In this document: piece by piece, positions 43,919 to 52,528 of the stretch
Layout of the letters: each line of letters begins with the position of its first letter
How positions within the stretch are numbered: the stretch's first letter is position 1
Assembly: GCA_947164865.1 (NCBI GenBank)
Contig: CAMUYA010000018.1
Location: forward strand, 1 to 64,000
Length of the DNA stretch: 64,000 bases
DNA from: an uncultured Lachnospiraceae bacterium
GTDB taxonomy: Bacteria > Bacillota > Clostridia > Lachnospirales > Lachnospiraceae
Direction: 5' to 3'
Program-made: the position numbers and the translations under genes
Notes under the pieces: model-generated
What the model saw: the letters and a program-made list of their open reading frames with translations, nothing else
Database searches by the model: none
What the model was told of the DNA's origin: nothing

Positions 43919-45145
43919 TCAGTCCCCGATATCTTTTAGCACTTCGGAAATACTCTTCCCCGTTTCATCTGCTATTCTGGAAATGTCATCATACTCGTAT
44001 TTTTCTTTCTTAGTGCCATATCCCGATGATACTTTTTTTCTGATCTGTCCGAAGGGAGTATCCGTGGTCTCGATCTTTCTGTCCAGAATATATCTGTCTA
44101 AGACCCCTCTTCTGATCCCGATCGTTGAGGTATACTTAAACATCAGAGAAACTATTTCCTCCTCTATTTCCTCTTTGCACAACACCCTTATCAGGGTACC
44201 CACGCGTCCTTTCTTCATCCCTATCGGAGCTATATATACATCAAGGGCCCCGCCTTCAAAAAGCTTGTTAACGGCATAGCTTACGCTCTCGGCAGTCATG
44301 TCGTCAACATTGCAGGACAGTTCGATCACCTTGTCGGTCTTATCCTCGGATTCTCCGAGAAGCACCCTCACACAGTTTGCTCTCTCAAAATCCTTTTTTC
44401 CCATACCGTAGCCGATAGCTTCGGTCTTCATAATTGGCATATTTCCGAACTCCGTGACAAAGTGCTTGAGAAGAGCGGCACCCGTTGGGGTACAGAGCTC
44501 GCCTTTAATCTCACCGCCGTAAATGGGAATATCCTTTAGTATCAGGGCTGTCGCAGGAGCGGGCACCGGCAGTATACCGTGGGCACACTTTACGGTACCG
44601 CTTCCCACATGCACGGGGGATGCGATTATCCTGTCCGGAGCTATCTCATTGATAAGCAGACATACAGCGGCAATATCCGCCACGGCATCCATGGTTCCCA
44701 CCTCGTGGAAATGTATATCCGAAACAGGCTTCCCGTGAACTTTGCTCTCTGCTTCAGCGATCAGTCCGAATACGCTGAGCACATCATCCTTTACCTTTCC
44801 CGGGATATCCATATGGTCTTTTACCACGTGCTCTATATCCGCCAGACTGTGGTGCACGTGACCATGGTGGTGCTCGTGGTCATGGTCGTGGTCATGTTCA
44901 TGCTCATGCTCGTGATGATGATCATGCATGTCCCCGGTTTCCTCTATGCCATGCACCGTCACTTTCATGTGGCTGCCGGTGATCCCGCATTTTTCTGCTT
45001 TCTCAAGCTCATATTTAACATCGGGGATTCCCAGGGAATTAAGTTTTTCTACCATTTTCTCCCTGTCGGGGACAAGTTCCAGAAGAGCCGCCGTGAGCAT
45101 ATCGCCCGCTGCGCCCATGCCACAATCTATATATAATGTCTTCAT
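43919..45145 (-). CDS. larC: LarC, nickel insertion protein for the pincer cofactor
   Basis: LarC inserts nickel into the bisthiocarboxylated pincer nucleotide using CTP. In Lactobacillus plantarum it is split by a programmed frameshift into LarC1 and LarC2; here it is one open frame of 408 residues. The N-terminus is LYIDCGMGAAGDM, and a His-rich loop (about 74-100, HDHHHEHEHEHDHDH) probably stores nickel. The catalytic part includes HFHEVGTMDAVADI and CNVDDMTAE. It overlaps larB by ATGA and leads into larE. Confidence 0.95.
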   Translation of the reverse strand: MKTLYIDCGMGAAGDMLTAALLELVPDREKMVEKLNSLGIPDVKYELEKAEKCGITGSHMKVTVHGIEETGDMHDHHHEHEHEHDHDHDHEHHHGHVHHSLADIEHVVKDHMDIPGKVKDDVLSVFGLIAEAESKVHGKPVSDIHFHEVGTMDAVADIAAVCLLINEIAPDRIIASPVHVGSGTVKCAHGILPVPAPATALILKDIPIYGGEIKGELCTPTGAALLKHFVTEFGNMPIMKTEAIGYGMGKKDFERANCVRVLLGESEDKTDKVIELSCNVDDMTAESVSYAVNKLFEGGALDVYIAPIGMKKGRVGTLIRVLCKEEIEEEIVSLMFKYTSTIGIRRGVLDRYILDRKIETTDTPFGQIRKKVSSGYGTKKEKYEYDDISRIADETGKSISEVLKDIGD

Positions 45146-45897
45146 TTTTTAGCCTCCATGTGGTTGATCATACTTGCCAGATATCCGGCTCCGAAGCCGT
45201 TATCTATATTTACTACCGACACCCCGCTGGCACAGGAATTGAGCATGGATAAAAGGGCCGACACTCCGCCAAACGAGGCTCCGTATCCCACACTCGTGGG
45301 AACCGCTATAACAGGACAGTCCGCCAGGCCACCGATCACGCTGGCAAGCGCTCCCTCCATTCCTGCGATCGCGATTATCACGCTTGCTCCCATTATCTCT
45401 TCTTTGTGGGAAAGGAGCCTGTGAAGCCCCGCAACCCCCACATCATACAGTCTGATCACACTGTTTCCGTGGACCTCGGCAGTCAAAGCCGCCTCCTCGG
45501 CCACGGGGATGTCGCTGGTTCCGCCTGTTGCGACTACTATATTCCCTATCCCGTTGGGATCCGGCATTTTTCCGTATACGGCAGCTCTCGCATCTTTACG
45601 ATATTCTATATCATATCTGCCGGAGATCACATCCGCCGACTCCTGTGACAGTCTTGTGATAAGGATCCTGTCCTGACCGTTTCGGATCATGGAATCCATT
45701 ATTCCCATCATCTGCTCCGGAGTCTTTCCCGCTCCGTAGATAACTTCCGCGGCTCCCTGCCTCACCTTTCGGTGCAGGTCCACCTTGGCAAATCCTATAT
45801 CCTCGAAGGGCTCCGACTTGATCATAAGAAGCGCATCGTCTACCGTACACTCCCCTGCCTTTACCTTTTCAAGAATATCTTTTATCTCTGTTTTCAT
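45142..45897 (-). CDS. larB: LarB, pincer-cofactor carboxylase/hydrolase
   Basis: LarB carboxylates nicotinic acid adenine dinucleotide and hydrolyses it, giving the biscarboxylated nucleotide that LarE uses. The C-terminal half is an AIR-carboxylase (PurE-like) domain: VVATGGTSDIPVAEEAA, then GMEGALASVIGGL and PTSVGYGASFGG. The frame is open to 45972, but ATG 45897 (MKTEIKDILEKV) with GGAG upstream is the family start, giving 251 residues. It is the first gene of larB-larC-larE. No lactate racemase gene (larA) is present in the window. Confidence 0.94.
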   Translation of the reverse strand: MKTEIKDILEKVKAGECTVDDALLMIKSEPFEDIGFAKVDLHRKVRQGAAEVIYGAGKTPEQMMGIMDSMIRNGQDRILITRLSQESADVISGRYDIEYRKDARAAVYGKMPDPNGIGNIVVATGGTSDIPVAEEAALTAEVHGNSVIRLYDVGVAGLHRLLSHKEEIMGASVIIAIAGMEGALASVIGGLADCPVIAVPTSVGYGASFGGVSALLSMLNSCASGVSVVNIDNGFGAGYLASMINHMEAKK

Positions 45898-45955
45898 ATG
45901 TTTTCTTTTCTCCGTCTGTGCGGTTTTAGCCTGTATAGCGTTTTTGATAATATCC

Positions 45956-45991
45956 AAAAAGCGGTTTTGCACTTTCGCACAAATCCGCTTT
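45956..45991 (-). terminator. Terminator upstream of larB
   Basis: On the minus strand AAAGCGG and CCGCTTT close a hairpin (45958-45991) whose inner stem is capped by a GAAA tetraloop, followed by five T. It separates the two small membrane-protein genes from the lar unit, which then needs its own promoter in 45898-45955 or readthrough. Confidence 0.75.
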
Positions 45992-46024
45992 GAATTAAAT
46001 GTTATCCGAAAGCTTACGCTTCTT

Positions 46025-46342
46025 TTATGCTTCTTTCTTTGAAAGCATCTTTTTGATCACGCCTCTAGGGTCCCTGATCAAAAGGATAATAAGCCAGATG
46101 ATCAGTCCCAGCGCCACAACGCTGATACCAAGGAAGAAATCATTAAGCATATCCAGAGGCTCGGGTGTAAAATATTCAGCCTTAAGCTCCACAAACTCGA
46201 ATATTGCATCCACAAACCACATTATGGAAGCTCCCCAGTAAATAAGGCTCAGAGTTCCCATACGCATCTCCTTATCGGGAGCCTTTTTATACCAGATGAT
46301 AGTGCATATGATCGCAGCAAACAGTGATGTTAGTAAAGTCAT
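46025..46342 (-). CDS. Small membrane protein, 105 residues
   Basis: I do not recognise this protein. It has three hydrophobic helices (about 2-18, 31-50 and 71-90) with a short FELVELKAEYFTPEPLDMLND loop between the second and third, and ends in a Lys-rich tail. GTAAGGAGG precedes the ATG. It begins 13 bp after a second small membrane protein, and the two probably form one complex. Position just upstream of lar genes may be chance, since a terminator lies between. Confidence 0.75.
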   Translation of the reverse strand: MTLLTSLFAAIICTIIWYKKAPDKEMRMGTLSLIYWGASIMWFVDAIFEFVELKAEYFTPEPLDMLNDFFLGISVVALGLIIWLIILLIRDPRGVIKKMLSKKEA

Positions 46343-46355
46343 GGCTTTTTCCTCC

Positions 46356-46751
46356 TTACACAGCTTTTTTAGCCCTGTTTTCTATCCTGTATGATACGGC
46401 GACCATCACTCCCCAGATGGCGGTAACCAGCACAGCCATAGAAACGCCGACTGTGGACATCTCATGCAGCATCTCTGCCGTATCCTGAGGATTGCTTGCC
46501 GCAGTGAGAAAGGGGAACCATGGAACTATCTCGCCATGCCAGATATGCTCAAATGCCAGAAGTGCGGCACCTCCCCAAAGCATATTATTAAGCCATTTAA
46601 GCTTTTTTGAAAAAGAAGCCATCTGTGATGTCTCGGCCTTGTTCTCAGCCTGATTGCCATTTTCAGCCGCAGCCTTTTCCTTCTTCTCGATGGCCTTCTG
46701 AACCACTGTTGTTACAACCGCCTCAGCAGCGGGTACAAGTAAACATGCCAT
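46356..46751 (-). CDS. Small membrane protein, 131 residues
   Basis: I do not recognise this protein. The frame is open to 46778, but ATG 46751 (MACLLVPAAEA) has a full AAGGAGG at 9 nt. It has an N-terminal hydrophobic segment, a charged Lys/Glu/Ala/Asn stretch (about 25-55), a helix near LNNMLWGGAALLAFEHIWHGE and a C-terminal membrane helix. The Glu and His residues in the second helix (EHIWH) could be functional. It is the promoter-proximal gene of the pair. Confidence 0.75.
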   Translation of the reverse strand: MACLLVPAAEAVVTTVVQKAIEKKEKAAAENGNQAENKAETSQMASFSKKLKWLNNMLWGGAALLAFEHIWHGEIVPWFPFLTAASNPQDTAEMLHEMSTVGVSMAVLVTAIWGVMVAVSYRIENRAKKAV

Positions 46752-46812
46752 AAATAAATACCTCCTTAAGCAGTACAATAATGACTACGCATATAATGCA
46801 TATTACCTTAAA

Positions 46813-46841
46813 ATTATGGTTTATGTGCAGTTTAGTGTCAA
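46813..46841 (-). promoter_or_regulatory. Promoter of the small membrane-protein pair
   Basis: On the minus strand TTGACA (46836-46841) is 17 bp from CATAAT (46813-46818), 62 bp ahead of the start codon at 46751. Confidence 0.7.
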
Positions 46842-46890
46842 TACATATTCTGTCAGCGTATTGATCATTTTTTGTTCAATTGGGTTATCT

Positions 46891-47853
46891 TTATTCTCCC
46901 TTGATCAAATCAGAGATTATCTCCTTCATCTTATCTGCGGTCTGCGGACTATCAGATCTGATGGAATGGAAATATTCTCCGTCGTACCAGGTAACAAGAT
47001 AATATCCTTCTTCAAACCCGAGAATGTCTATTTTATTGCCTTCTATTTCTATCGGTTCATCCAGCGTATACTCGTTATAATCGCCGGAATTATCCTCTTC
47101 GCCTGCAGACTTTCTGATAGTCAGCTTATCTCCGTCACCGATATAGACGATCTCCGCCAGTTTTCCCGATATCACGCGGTATATCACCTCCGTCGCCTCA
47201 AACGGAACTTCCGATATATCATTTACCTCAAAACCGATCGCATCTGACATCTCCCGTACCGATGGAAACTCTGTCGCATCAAATACCATACCTTCGATCC
47301 CTTCGCTGTTATCCTTGGTTTCCTCCTCAGCAGCCTCGGCCTCCGCCTCAAGCATAGCATCCTCATAAACGGGATAATCCTCATCCCATGAATCGTCCTC
47401 AGTTGTCTCGGCCACGGCAGTCTCACTGTCATAGTGATAATCCGCAGACGCATCCTCGCTCATTGCGGCATCAAATGAAGATGATCCTTTATTTGCACTC
47501 ATAAGCGAGCTTCCCGACCACGGCCTTACGATCACCAGGATCAGTGCTGCAGCGGCTGTAAGTGCTACCGGTGTGATCCACGCTCCGCTGCGTCTTTTTT
47601 TGATACTACGGAATTCCGTTATATCGGCGCTCTCATTTGCAGTGATAGTTTCCCCGGTTTTCCTTACTGTTTCTTTTTCTGCCTCTTTTTCCGTTTTTAT
47701 TTCAGCTTCTTTTTCTATTTCTGCTTCTGTCTCTGTTTCAGACTCTGCTTCATCTTTGCCGCTTTCAAGGCTCAAAGCTACGTTACGAAGAATACGACTG
47801 CGCATTTCGTCGGTAACTTTGATATTTTCCATTGCTTCGCTGTATTTATTCAA
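46891..47853 (-). CDS. Probable anti-sigma factor, membrane-anchored
   Basis: The 320-residue protein is encoded directly after an ECF sigma factor and overlaps it by 8 bp, the usual sign of an anti-sigma factor. The N-terminal part (about 1-90) is cytoplasmic and contains a very acidic Glu/Thr/Lys repeat (EAESETETEAEIEKEAEI). One membrane helix lies at about 91-110. The outer domain has an acidic stretch and a C-terminal part with FEVNDISEVPFEATEVIYRVI and GYYLVTWYDGEYFHSI, similar to DUF4367-type sensor domains. No zinc-binding HxxxCxxC motif is seen. Signal unknown. Confidence 0.78.
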   Translation of the reverse strand: MNKYSEAMENIKVTDEMRSRILRNVALSLESGKDEAESETETEAEIEKEAEIKTEKEAEKETVRKTGETITANESADITEFRSIKKRRSGAWITPVALTAAAALILVIVRPWSGSSLMSANKGSSSFDAAMSEDASADYHYDSETAVAETTEDDSWDEDYPVYEDAMLEAEAEAAEEETKDNSEGIEGMVFDATEFPSVREMSDAIGFEVNDISEVPFEATEVIYRVISGKLAEIVYIGDGDKLTIRKSAGEEDNSGDYNEYTLDEPIEIEGNKIDILGFEEGYYLVTWYDGEYFHSIRSDSPQTADKMKEIISDLIKGE

Positions 47854-48325
47854 AGTCGTATTCCTCCTTTAAGATTTCTTTCAGTCTCTCCCTGCCCCGC
47901 TTTAGGTCAGACCGGACGGTTGATTCATTTCGTCCCAGTATTTCCGCTATCTGTGAGGTCTGATAACCTTCCTCATAGAAAAGATGGATCACTTCCCGTG
48001 ATGTATCCGGAAGCTTTTTCACCGCTTCCCATACAAAAGACAGATCCTCTTTTTCCTGAGAGACCAGCTCCTCATTTAGCTCATCGGTCTCTCGCCTTTT
48101 GTTGTATTCGATCTTGTTCTTGGCCAGATTGGCTGCTGTTTTAAGAAGATAAGCCTTCTCGTGGGCCTCGCTCTCAAATTCTGGATCCGCCTGCAAAACA
48201 CGTATCAGCGTATCCTGAAGCACATCCTCCGCATCTTCCATGTTGTGAACATAGGAATAGGCCAGACGCAGGATGGCATTTCCGTAAGCATCCATAAAAT
48301 GCTCGGCGCGCGTGTTAAAATCCAT
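47846..48325 (-). CDS. ECF-type RNA polymerase sigma factor
   Basis: The 159-residue protein has only regions 2 and 4. Region 2 shows AYSYVHNMEDAEDVLQDTLI and region 4 shows the helix-turn-helix YQTSQIAEILGRNESTVRSDLKRGRERL. Such sigmas redirect RNA polymerase in response to envelope or other stress and are held back by the partner encoded next. AGAGG precedes the ATG. The upstream spacer (48326-48431) has a TGTATAAAG segment that may be part of its promoter, which is often autoregulated. Confidence 0.92.
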   Translation of the reverse strand: MDFNTRAEHFMDAYGNAILRLAYSYVHNMEDAEDVLQDTLIRVLQADPEFESEAHEKAYLLKTAANLAKNKIEYNKRRETDELNEELVSQEKEDLSFVWEAVKKLPDTSREVIHLFYEEGYQTSQIAEILGRNESTVRSDLKRGRERLKEILKEEYDFE

Positions 48326-48431
48326 ACCTCTTCTACCCTTTATACAATTAATTCACGTTAAATGTTGCATATTAGCAATCGAAAAGTAAATTCATTTTCC
48401 TTTTTACCGAAAGCTCGATGCTTTAACGAGC

Positions 48432-50231
48432 TTATTTCCCTTCAATCTCGTCGGTCAGCGTTATCATCTCGTCTATCAGCGATCCGATATAATCGATAGT
48501 ATCGTTAAGCGGTCCGTCCGTGGAAATATCCACTCCCGCCATCCGGGCAAATTCCAGAGGATTTACCGTGCTGCCCGCTCTTAACGCCTTTTTCCAGTCC
48601 TCCACGGCAGGGGCACCCTCTTCAAGTATCCTCTTGCACATTTTCGTGGAAATGGTGAGTCCCGCAGAATACGTGTAGGAATACAGCCCCATGTAATAAT
48701 GGGGCTGGCGCATCCAAGTAAGCTCTGCGCCCTCGGTAAGCTCCACGGCATCTCCCCAGAATTTAGTGAGAATATCCTTATAGATCCCGGAAAGAGTCTC
48801 GGCCTGGACACTTCCGCCCGCCTCAATGATCTTATATACCTCTCTCTGGTAAGCTGCTTCCAGAAGATGAGTCACAAAATTGTGATAATATGTCTTTCCT
48901 ACGGTGCAACCGATCACCCAGCGCTTAAACCTCGGATCGGGATTGGTCTTTTCAAGATATCCTGTAAGCAGGAGCTCATTTATCGTGCTGGGAGACTCCA
49001 CAAAATAGGTTGCTACCTCCGTATCAAAGCAGCCCTGTGCATTGTTGCACTCCTTGAAATGTCCCGCATGTCCGAGCTCATGTGCCAGCGTGAACACATC
49101 AGCCATTCTGTTCTGCCAGGAAAGGAGTATAAAGGAAGCCGGAACTCCGTAGGGGCTTGAGCAGAAGCCGCCTGTGCATTTACCTTCATTTGTGGCAAAA
49201 TCGATCCATCTCTCCCTGAAGGCCTGTCTGATCATTTCTACGTATTCCTCACCCATGACGGCGAGCCCGTCTGTGAGGTATTTCTCGGCTTCCTCTATGG
49301 TGACTCTGGGGTCGTATCCGGGATCCACCGCCAGCTTAAGGTCCGCATATGTCATCTTGTCCAGCCCGTGGAGCCTCTTTATGAGGTTTGCATACTTTCT
49401 CATATGAGGTGCCAGCTTTTCCATTATCACATCTATCTGTCTGTCGTAAAGGTCTTTTGAAACCTCCTCCTCAAAAAGCAGATAATCGAATACATCTTTG
49501 TGGCCTCTCAGATCAGCCATGGTCTTGTCCCTGCGCACATATGCATTATATGCCGTTGCTGTCACATTTTCGTATTCTTTTATTTTATCAGAAAAATGGC
49601 GGAATGCCGCGCGTCTGACATCCGTGTCAGTCTCATATTCGTACTCATCTTCAAAAAGTGCATATCCAAGAGGATAGCTTTTTCCATTTATGACAAAGTC
49701 GTCAAATTTCATATCCGAGAGCTTTGCCTGATTATACACATCATAGGGAGTATCCATAAAGTCGCTCAGCGCTGCCAGTGCTTTTTCCGTTTCCGGGTTA
49801 AGATAATGAGCTTTGGCCCGGAGTATCTTTTTAAGCTTCCCCGACACCGTTCCGCCTTTGCTGACGGCTTCCTCAAGCACCCCGGCGTCAGCCTCTATTA
49901 TCTCGTTTTCCACAAAAGTGATCTTAGTCATGCTTTCCGTTAAGATCTTGCTCGCCTTATTCATGTTGGCAACGCCTTCGGCATTTGTGTAATCTGTCTC
50001 CATAGCGAGAGAAAAATATCCTCCTACTTTTCCGGCGATCTCCTCCAGTTTTTCGCAAAGATGCAGGCACTCGACAATAGCGTCCGCCGTGTTCAACTTC
50101 CCTTTATAATCCTTTTCCACCTTATCGGCAAGCTTTTCAACCTCATGCGCATCCTCCCAAGCGGCTTCCGGGCTCTTGTATATAAGACCGAGATCCCATG
50201 TCATATTTACGGGCACTTCACTTCTTTTCAC
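48432..50231 (-). CDS. pepF: Oligoendopeptidase F, M3 family
   Basis: This cytoplasmic zinc metallopeptidase cuts peptides of about 7-17 residues. The HExxH zinc motif is H384-E385...H388 in HELGHAGH, and the third ligand Glu is in the downstream segment EVATYFVESPSTINE. The 599-residue length and the start PVNMTWDLGLIYKSPEAWE-type motif fit PepF. GGAG precedes the ATG. A hairpin AAGCTCG/CGAGCTT follows the stop without a T run. Confidence 0.95.
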   Translation of the reverse strand: MKRSEVPVNMTWDLGLIYKSPEAAWEDAHEVEKLADKVEKDYKGKLNTADAIVECLHLCEKLEEIAGKVGGYFSLAMETDYTNAEGVANMNKASKILTESMTKITFVENEIIEADAGVLEEAVSKGGTVSGKLKKILRAKAHYLNPETEKALAALSDFMDTPYDVYNQAKLSDMKFDDFVINGKSYPLGYALFEDEYEYETDTDVRRAAFRHFSDKIKEYENVTATAYNAYVRRDKTMADLRGHKDVFDYLLFEEEVSKDLYDRQIDVIMEKLAPHMRKYANLIKRLHGLDKMTYADLKLAVDPGYDPRVTIEEAEKYLTDGLAVMGEEYVEMIRQAFRERWIDFATNEGKCTGGFCSSPYGVPASFILLSWQNRMADVFTLAHELGHAGHFKECNNAQGCFDTEVATYFVESPSTINELLLTGYLEKTNPDPRFKRWVIGCTVGKTYYHNFVTHLLEAAYQREVYKIIEAGGSVQAETLSGIYKDILTKFWGDAVELTEGAELTWMRQPHYYMGLYSYTYSAGLTISTKMCKRILEEGAPAVEDWKKALRAGSTVNPLEFARMAGVDISTDGPLNDTIDYIGSLIDEMITLTDEIEGK

Positions 50232-50326
50232 AGCATATCTCCTTCCTGTGGTTTATTGATATGTTTATGATCCTTTACCACCCTTGATCCTCCCGTGCAG
50301 TTCGGATAAGAGCAGCTCATCGGATC

Positions 50327-50375
50327 CGGCATGCCTTAGCTTTACCCTTCGTACCGGAAGGGCTTAACATGCCGT
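50327..50375. other. Nested hairpin in the pepF-ylmH intergenic region
   Basis: Between the divergent pepF and YlmH genes (50232-50464) CGGCATG pairs with CATGCCG, and inside it CCCTT pairs with AAGGG. No T run follows on either strand, so it is not an obvious terminator. A second short pairing (GAGC-AGCTC) lies just to the left. Nothing else is recognised in this spacer. Confidence 0.45.
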
Positions 50376-50464
50376 CAGAAAAAGAATATCACAAATCCCG
50401 CATCCTAACAAGAAAACCGAAAATCCGGTTCTATTATCCCACTGCATTGTGTTATTATTATTCC

Positions 50465-51238
50465 ATGAAAAGCAATGCCTCACATGAAGATGTAAAAGAA
50501 ATACAGAACCGCCTGCGGGACCTTGCGGACAGATCATATAATCAGAATGTTTTCACCTTCAGTCCATTCCTGTCCCTGTCCGAAGCGGATGCCTATTACA
50601 GTCTGGAAAAGGAATTACATTATGCTTCTCCCTCGGTATTTGGCGGGTATGAAAATGCCGAGAGGTGTATGATACGATTCGGCGACCCGGAAAGTCTGGG
50701 ATATGAACAGAGCTTTCCCATTGTCTGCATTCATATCACTCCTCTTATGGAAAAGTTTGCCGATAAGCTGAGCCACAGGGACTTTCTCGGGGCTATTATG
50801 AATCTCGGAATCGAACGGGATGTTCTCGGGGACATAAAAGCGGGTGAAAAAGAAGCCTATTTATTCTGTCTGGATTCCATCGCTGAATTTATCTGTGACA
50901 ATCTGGGCAAAGTGAAGCATACAAGCGTAAAATGCGATATCATAACCGAGGCGAAGGAGTTTCCCGAGGACGAGCCGGAAGAGGCAACAATACAGGTATC
51001 ATCTGCGAGAGTCGACGGGATCGTCTCAAAGGTCTGCAAGCTTTCAAGAGGCGATTCACTTGACCTTTTCAGAGAAGGAAAAGTGTTTGTGAACGGAAGG
51101 CTGTGCGAGAATAATTCAAAGAATGTCTCGAAGGGCGATGTTGTAAATGCCCGGGGATACGGAAAGTTTAAGATAATTGCCGAACCTTCCCTCACAAAGA
51201 AAGAGAAGCTCAGTATTACCGTAGCTGTGTATAAATAG
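50465..51238 (+). CDS. ylmH: YlmH-family S4-domain RNA-binding protein
   Basis: YlmH proteins bind rRNA and stalled 50S-peptidyl-tRNA complexes and often sit with division genes. The N-terminal part has SYNQNVFTFSPFLSLSEA and the family core RDFLGAIMNLGIERDVLGDI. The S4 domain is at the C-terminus (about 180-235, LSRGDSLDLFREGKVFVNGR). Starting at ATG 50465 gives 257 residues, exactly the family length; the longer frame from 50369 adds sequence not seen in the family. There is no Shine-Dalgarno site, and TATTAT ends 7 bp before the ATG, so the mRNA may be leaderless. Confidence 0.9.
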   Translation: MKSNASHEDVKEIQNRLRDLADRSYNQNVFTFSPFLSLSEADAYYSLEKELHYASPSVFGGYENAERCMIRFGDPESLGYEQSFPIVCIHITPLMEKFADKLSHRDFLGAIMNLGIERDVLGDIKAGEKEAYLFCLDSIAEFICDNLGKVKHTSVKCDIITEAKEFPEDEPEEATIQVSSARVDGIVSKVCKLSRGDSLDLFREGKVFVNGRLCENNSKNVSKGDVVNARGYGKFKIIAEPSLTKKEKLSITVAVYK

Positions 51239-51289
51239 CTTTTATACGGTTTAATAAATGAAATTTGTAAAGATAAGAGGATACCTGCT

Positions 51290-52528
51290 TTGGAAAGAAT
51301 GGAAAATTACATGAGCGTTAAAATGGAAATACCCTCGGAAGATGCCCTTAGATCCGCTGTGCTAAACGGAAGGATAAAGCCCCGGACAGCTACAGATGCA
51401 GCTGTAACAGGCTGCGCCCGCGAAGAGGTAAAGGATTTCGCGCAGAAAATATCGGACGATATGGGCCTCGGCTTCAATCTCGGAAACACTTTTGATGCAG
51501 TTGTTAAACCGGACAGTCCCATCAAAGGCCTCGATATAGAGACCGCATGGCACAATCCCAAAACCACCCGTGGGATGATAGCTGCCATCAGAGAGGGCGG
51601 CTTTAAAACGCTGCGCCTTCCCGTTTCATGGCATAATCATGTGAGCGGACCTCAGGATACAGTGGAACCCGAATGGATGGACCGTATAGAGGAAGTCGTG
51701 AACTGGTGCATTGAAGAAGGCATGTATGTGATCCTTAACACACATCATGATATCTGCCCCGGTTTCCTTCTTCCCGATAATGATAATATAGACAGATCCC
51801 GCGAATTTATGAGAAATATCTGGATGCAGATAGCAAGGCGCTTCAGACAGCATTCCGAAGAAAAGCTTTTGTTCGAATCCATGAACGAGATACGCGTTCG
51901 CGGCACGGATTATGAATGGACGCCCGATTATGATAATAAAGACTGCATCGATGCCATGCGAAACGTAAACACCCTTAATCAGGTATTTGTGGATACCGTG
52001 AGGGCAGAAGGCTATAAGAACTCCGAAAGATGCCTTATCATTCCGGGGTATTCCACCTCCACAGAAGGCGTCTGCTGGGATGGTTTCACCCTTCCTCAGG
52101 ATACGATCCCGGGAAGGCTGTTTGTGGCGGCTCACATGTACTCTCCGGCACACTTTGCGTTTTTCCTCAAAGAAGGTGCCAATCTGCTCACCTTCGACAT
52201 AGACGATCCTGCATCCACAGATCCCATAGATGAGAGGCTTACAAAGCTTTATGACAAGTTTGTCGCAAACGGTATTCCCGTGGCTTTGGACGAGTTCGGA
52301 ACGGTTGATAAAGAAAACGATCCCGAGCGTGTAAAGTGCCTTGCCTACACCTTGGCAAAGGCAACTCAGCTCGGGATAAGATGCTGCTATTGGGATAACG
52401 GAGTCTTCTTCAGATATGGGGACGGAATGGCGATCTTCGATCGCAAGGGTCTGTCGTTTCCGAGGCGTGAGCCCGTCGACGCGATGCTAAGGGGCATCAG
52501 AGTTTTCGATGATGATAGTGTTTCCTAG
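51290..52528 (+). CDS. Glycoside hydrolase family 5, cytosolic, TTG start
   Basis: The 412-residue protein is a GH5-type endoglucanase-like retaining glycosidase. GFNLGNTFDA and LRLPVSWHNH are GH5 signatures; the acid/base Glu is E200 in SMNEIR and the nucleophile is E335 in LDEFG. There is no signal peptide, so it would act inside the cell, probably on imported oligosaccharides, unusual for this family, whose members are mostly secreted. The start is TTG 51290, with AAGAGG 9 nt upstream; the ATG at 51299 has worse spacing. The last 42 bp overlap the end of the convergent GTPase gene. The polysaccharide target (glucan, mannan, xyloglucan) cannot be told. Confidence 0.9.
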   Translation: MERMENYMSVKMEIPSEDALRSAVLNGRIKPRTATDAAVTGCAREEVKDFAQKISDDMGLGFNLGNTFDAVVKPDSPIKGLDIETAWHNPKTTRGMIAAIREGGFKTLRLPVSWHNHVSGPQDTVEPEWMDRIEEVVNWCIEEGMYVILNTHHDICPGFLLPDNDNIDRSREFMRNIWMQIARRFRQHSEEKLLFESMNEIRVRGTDYEWTPDYDNKDCIDAMRNVNTLNQVFVDTVRAEGYKNSERCLIIPGYSTSTEGVCWDGFTLPQDTIPGRLFVAAHMYSPAHFAFFLKEGANLLTFDIDDPASTDPIDERLTKLYDKFVANGIPVALDEFGTVDKENDPERVKCLAYTLAKATQLGIRCCYWDNGVFFRYGDGMAIFDRKGLSFPRREPVDAMLRGIRVFDDDSVS

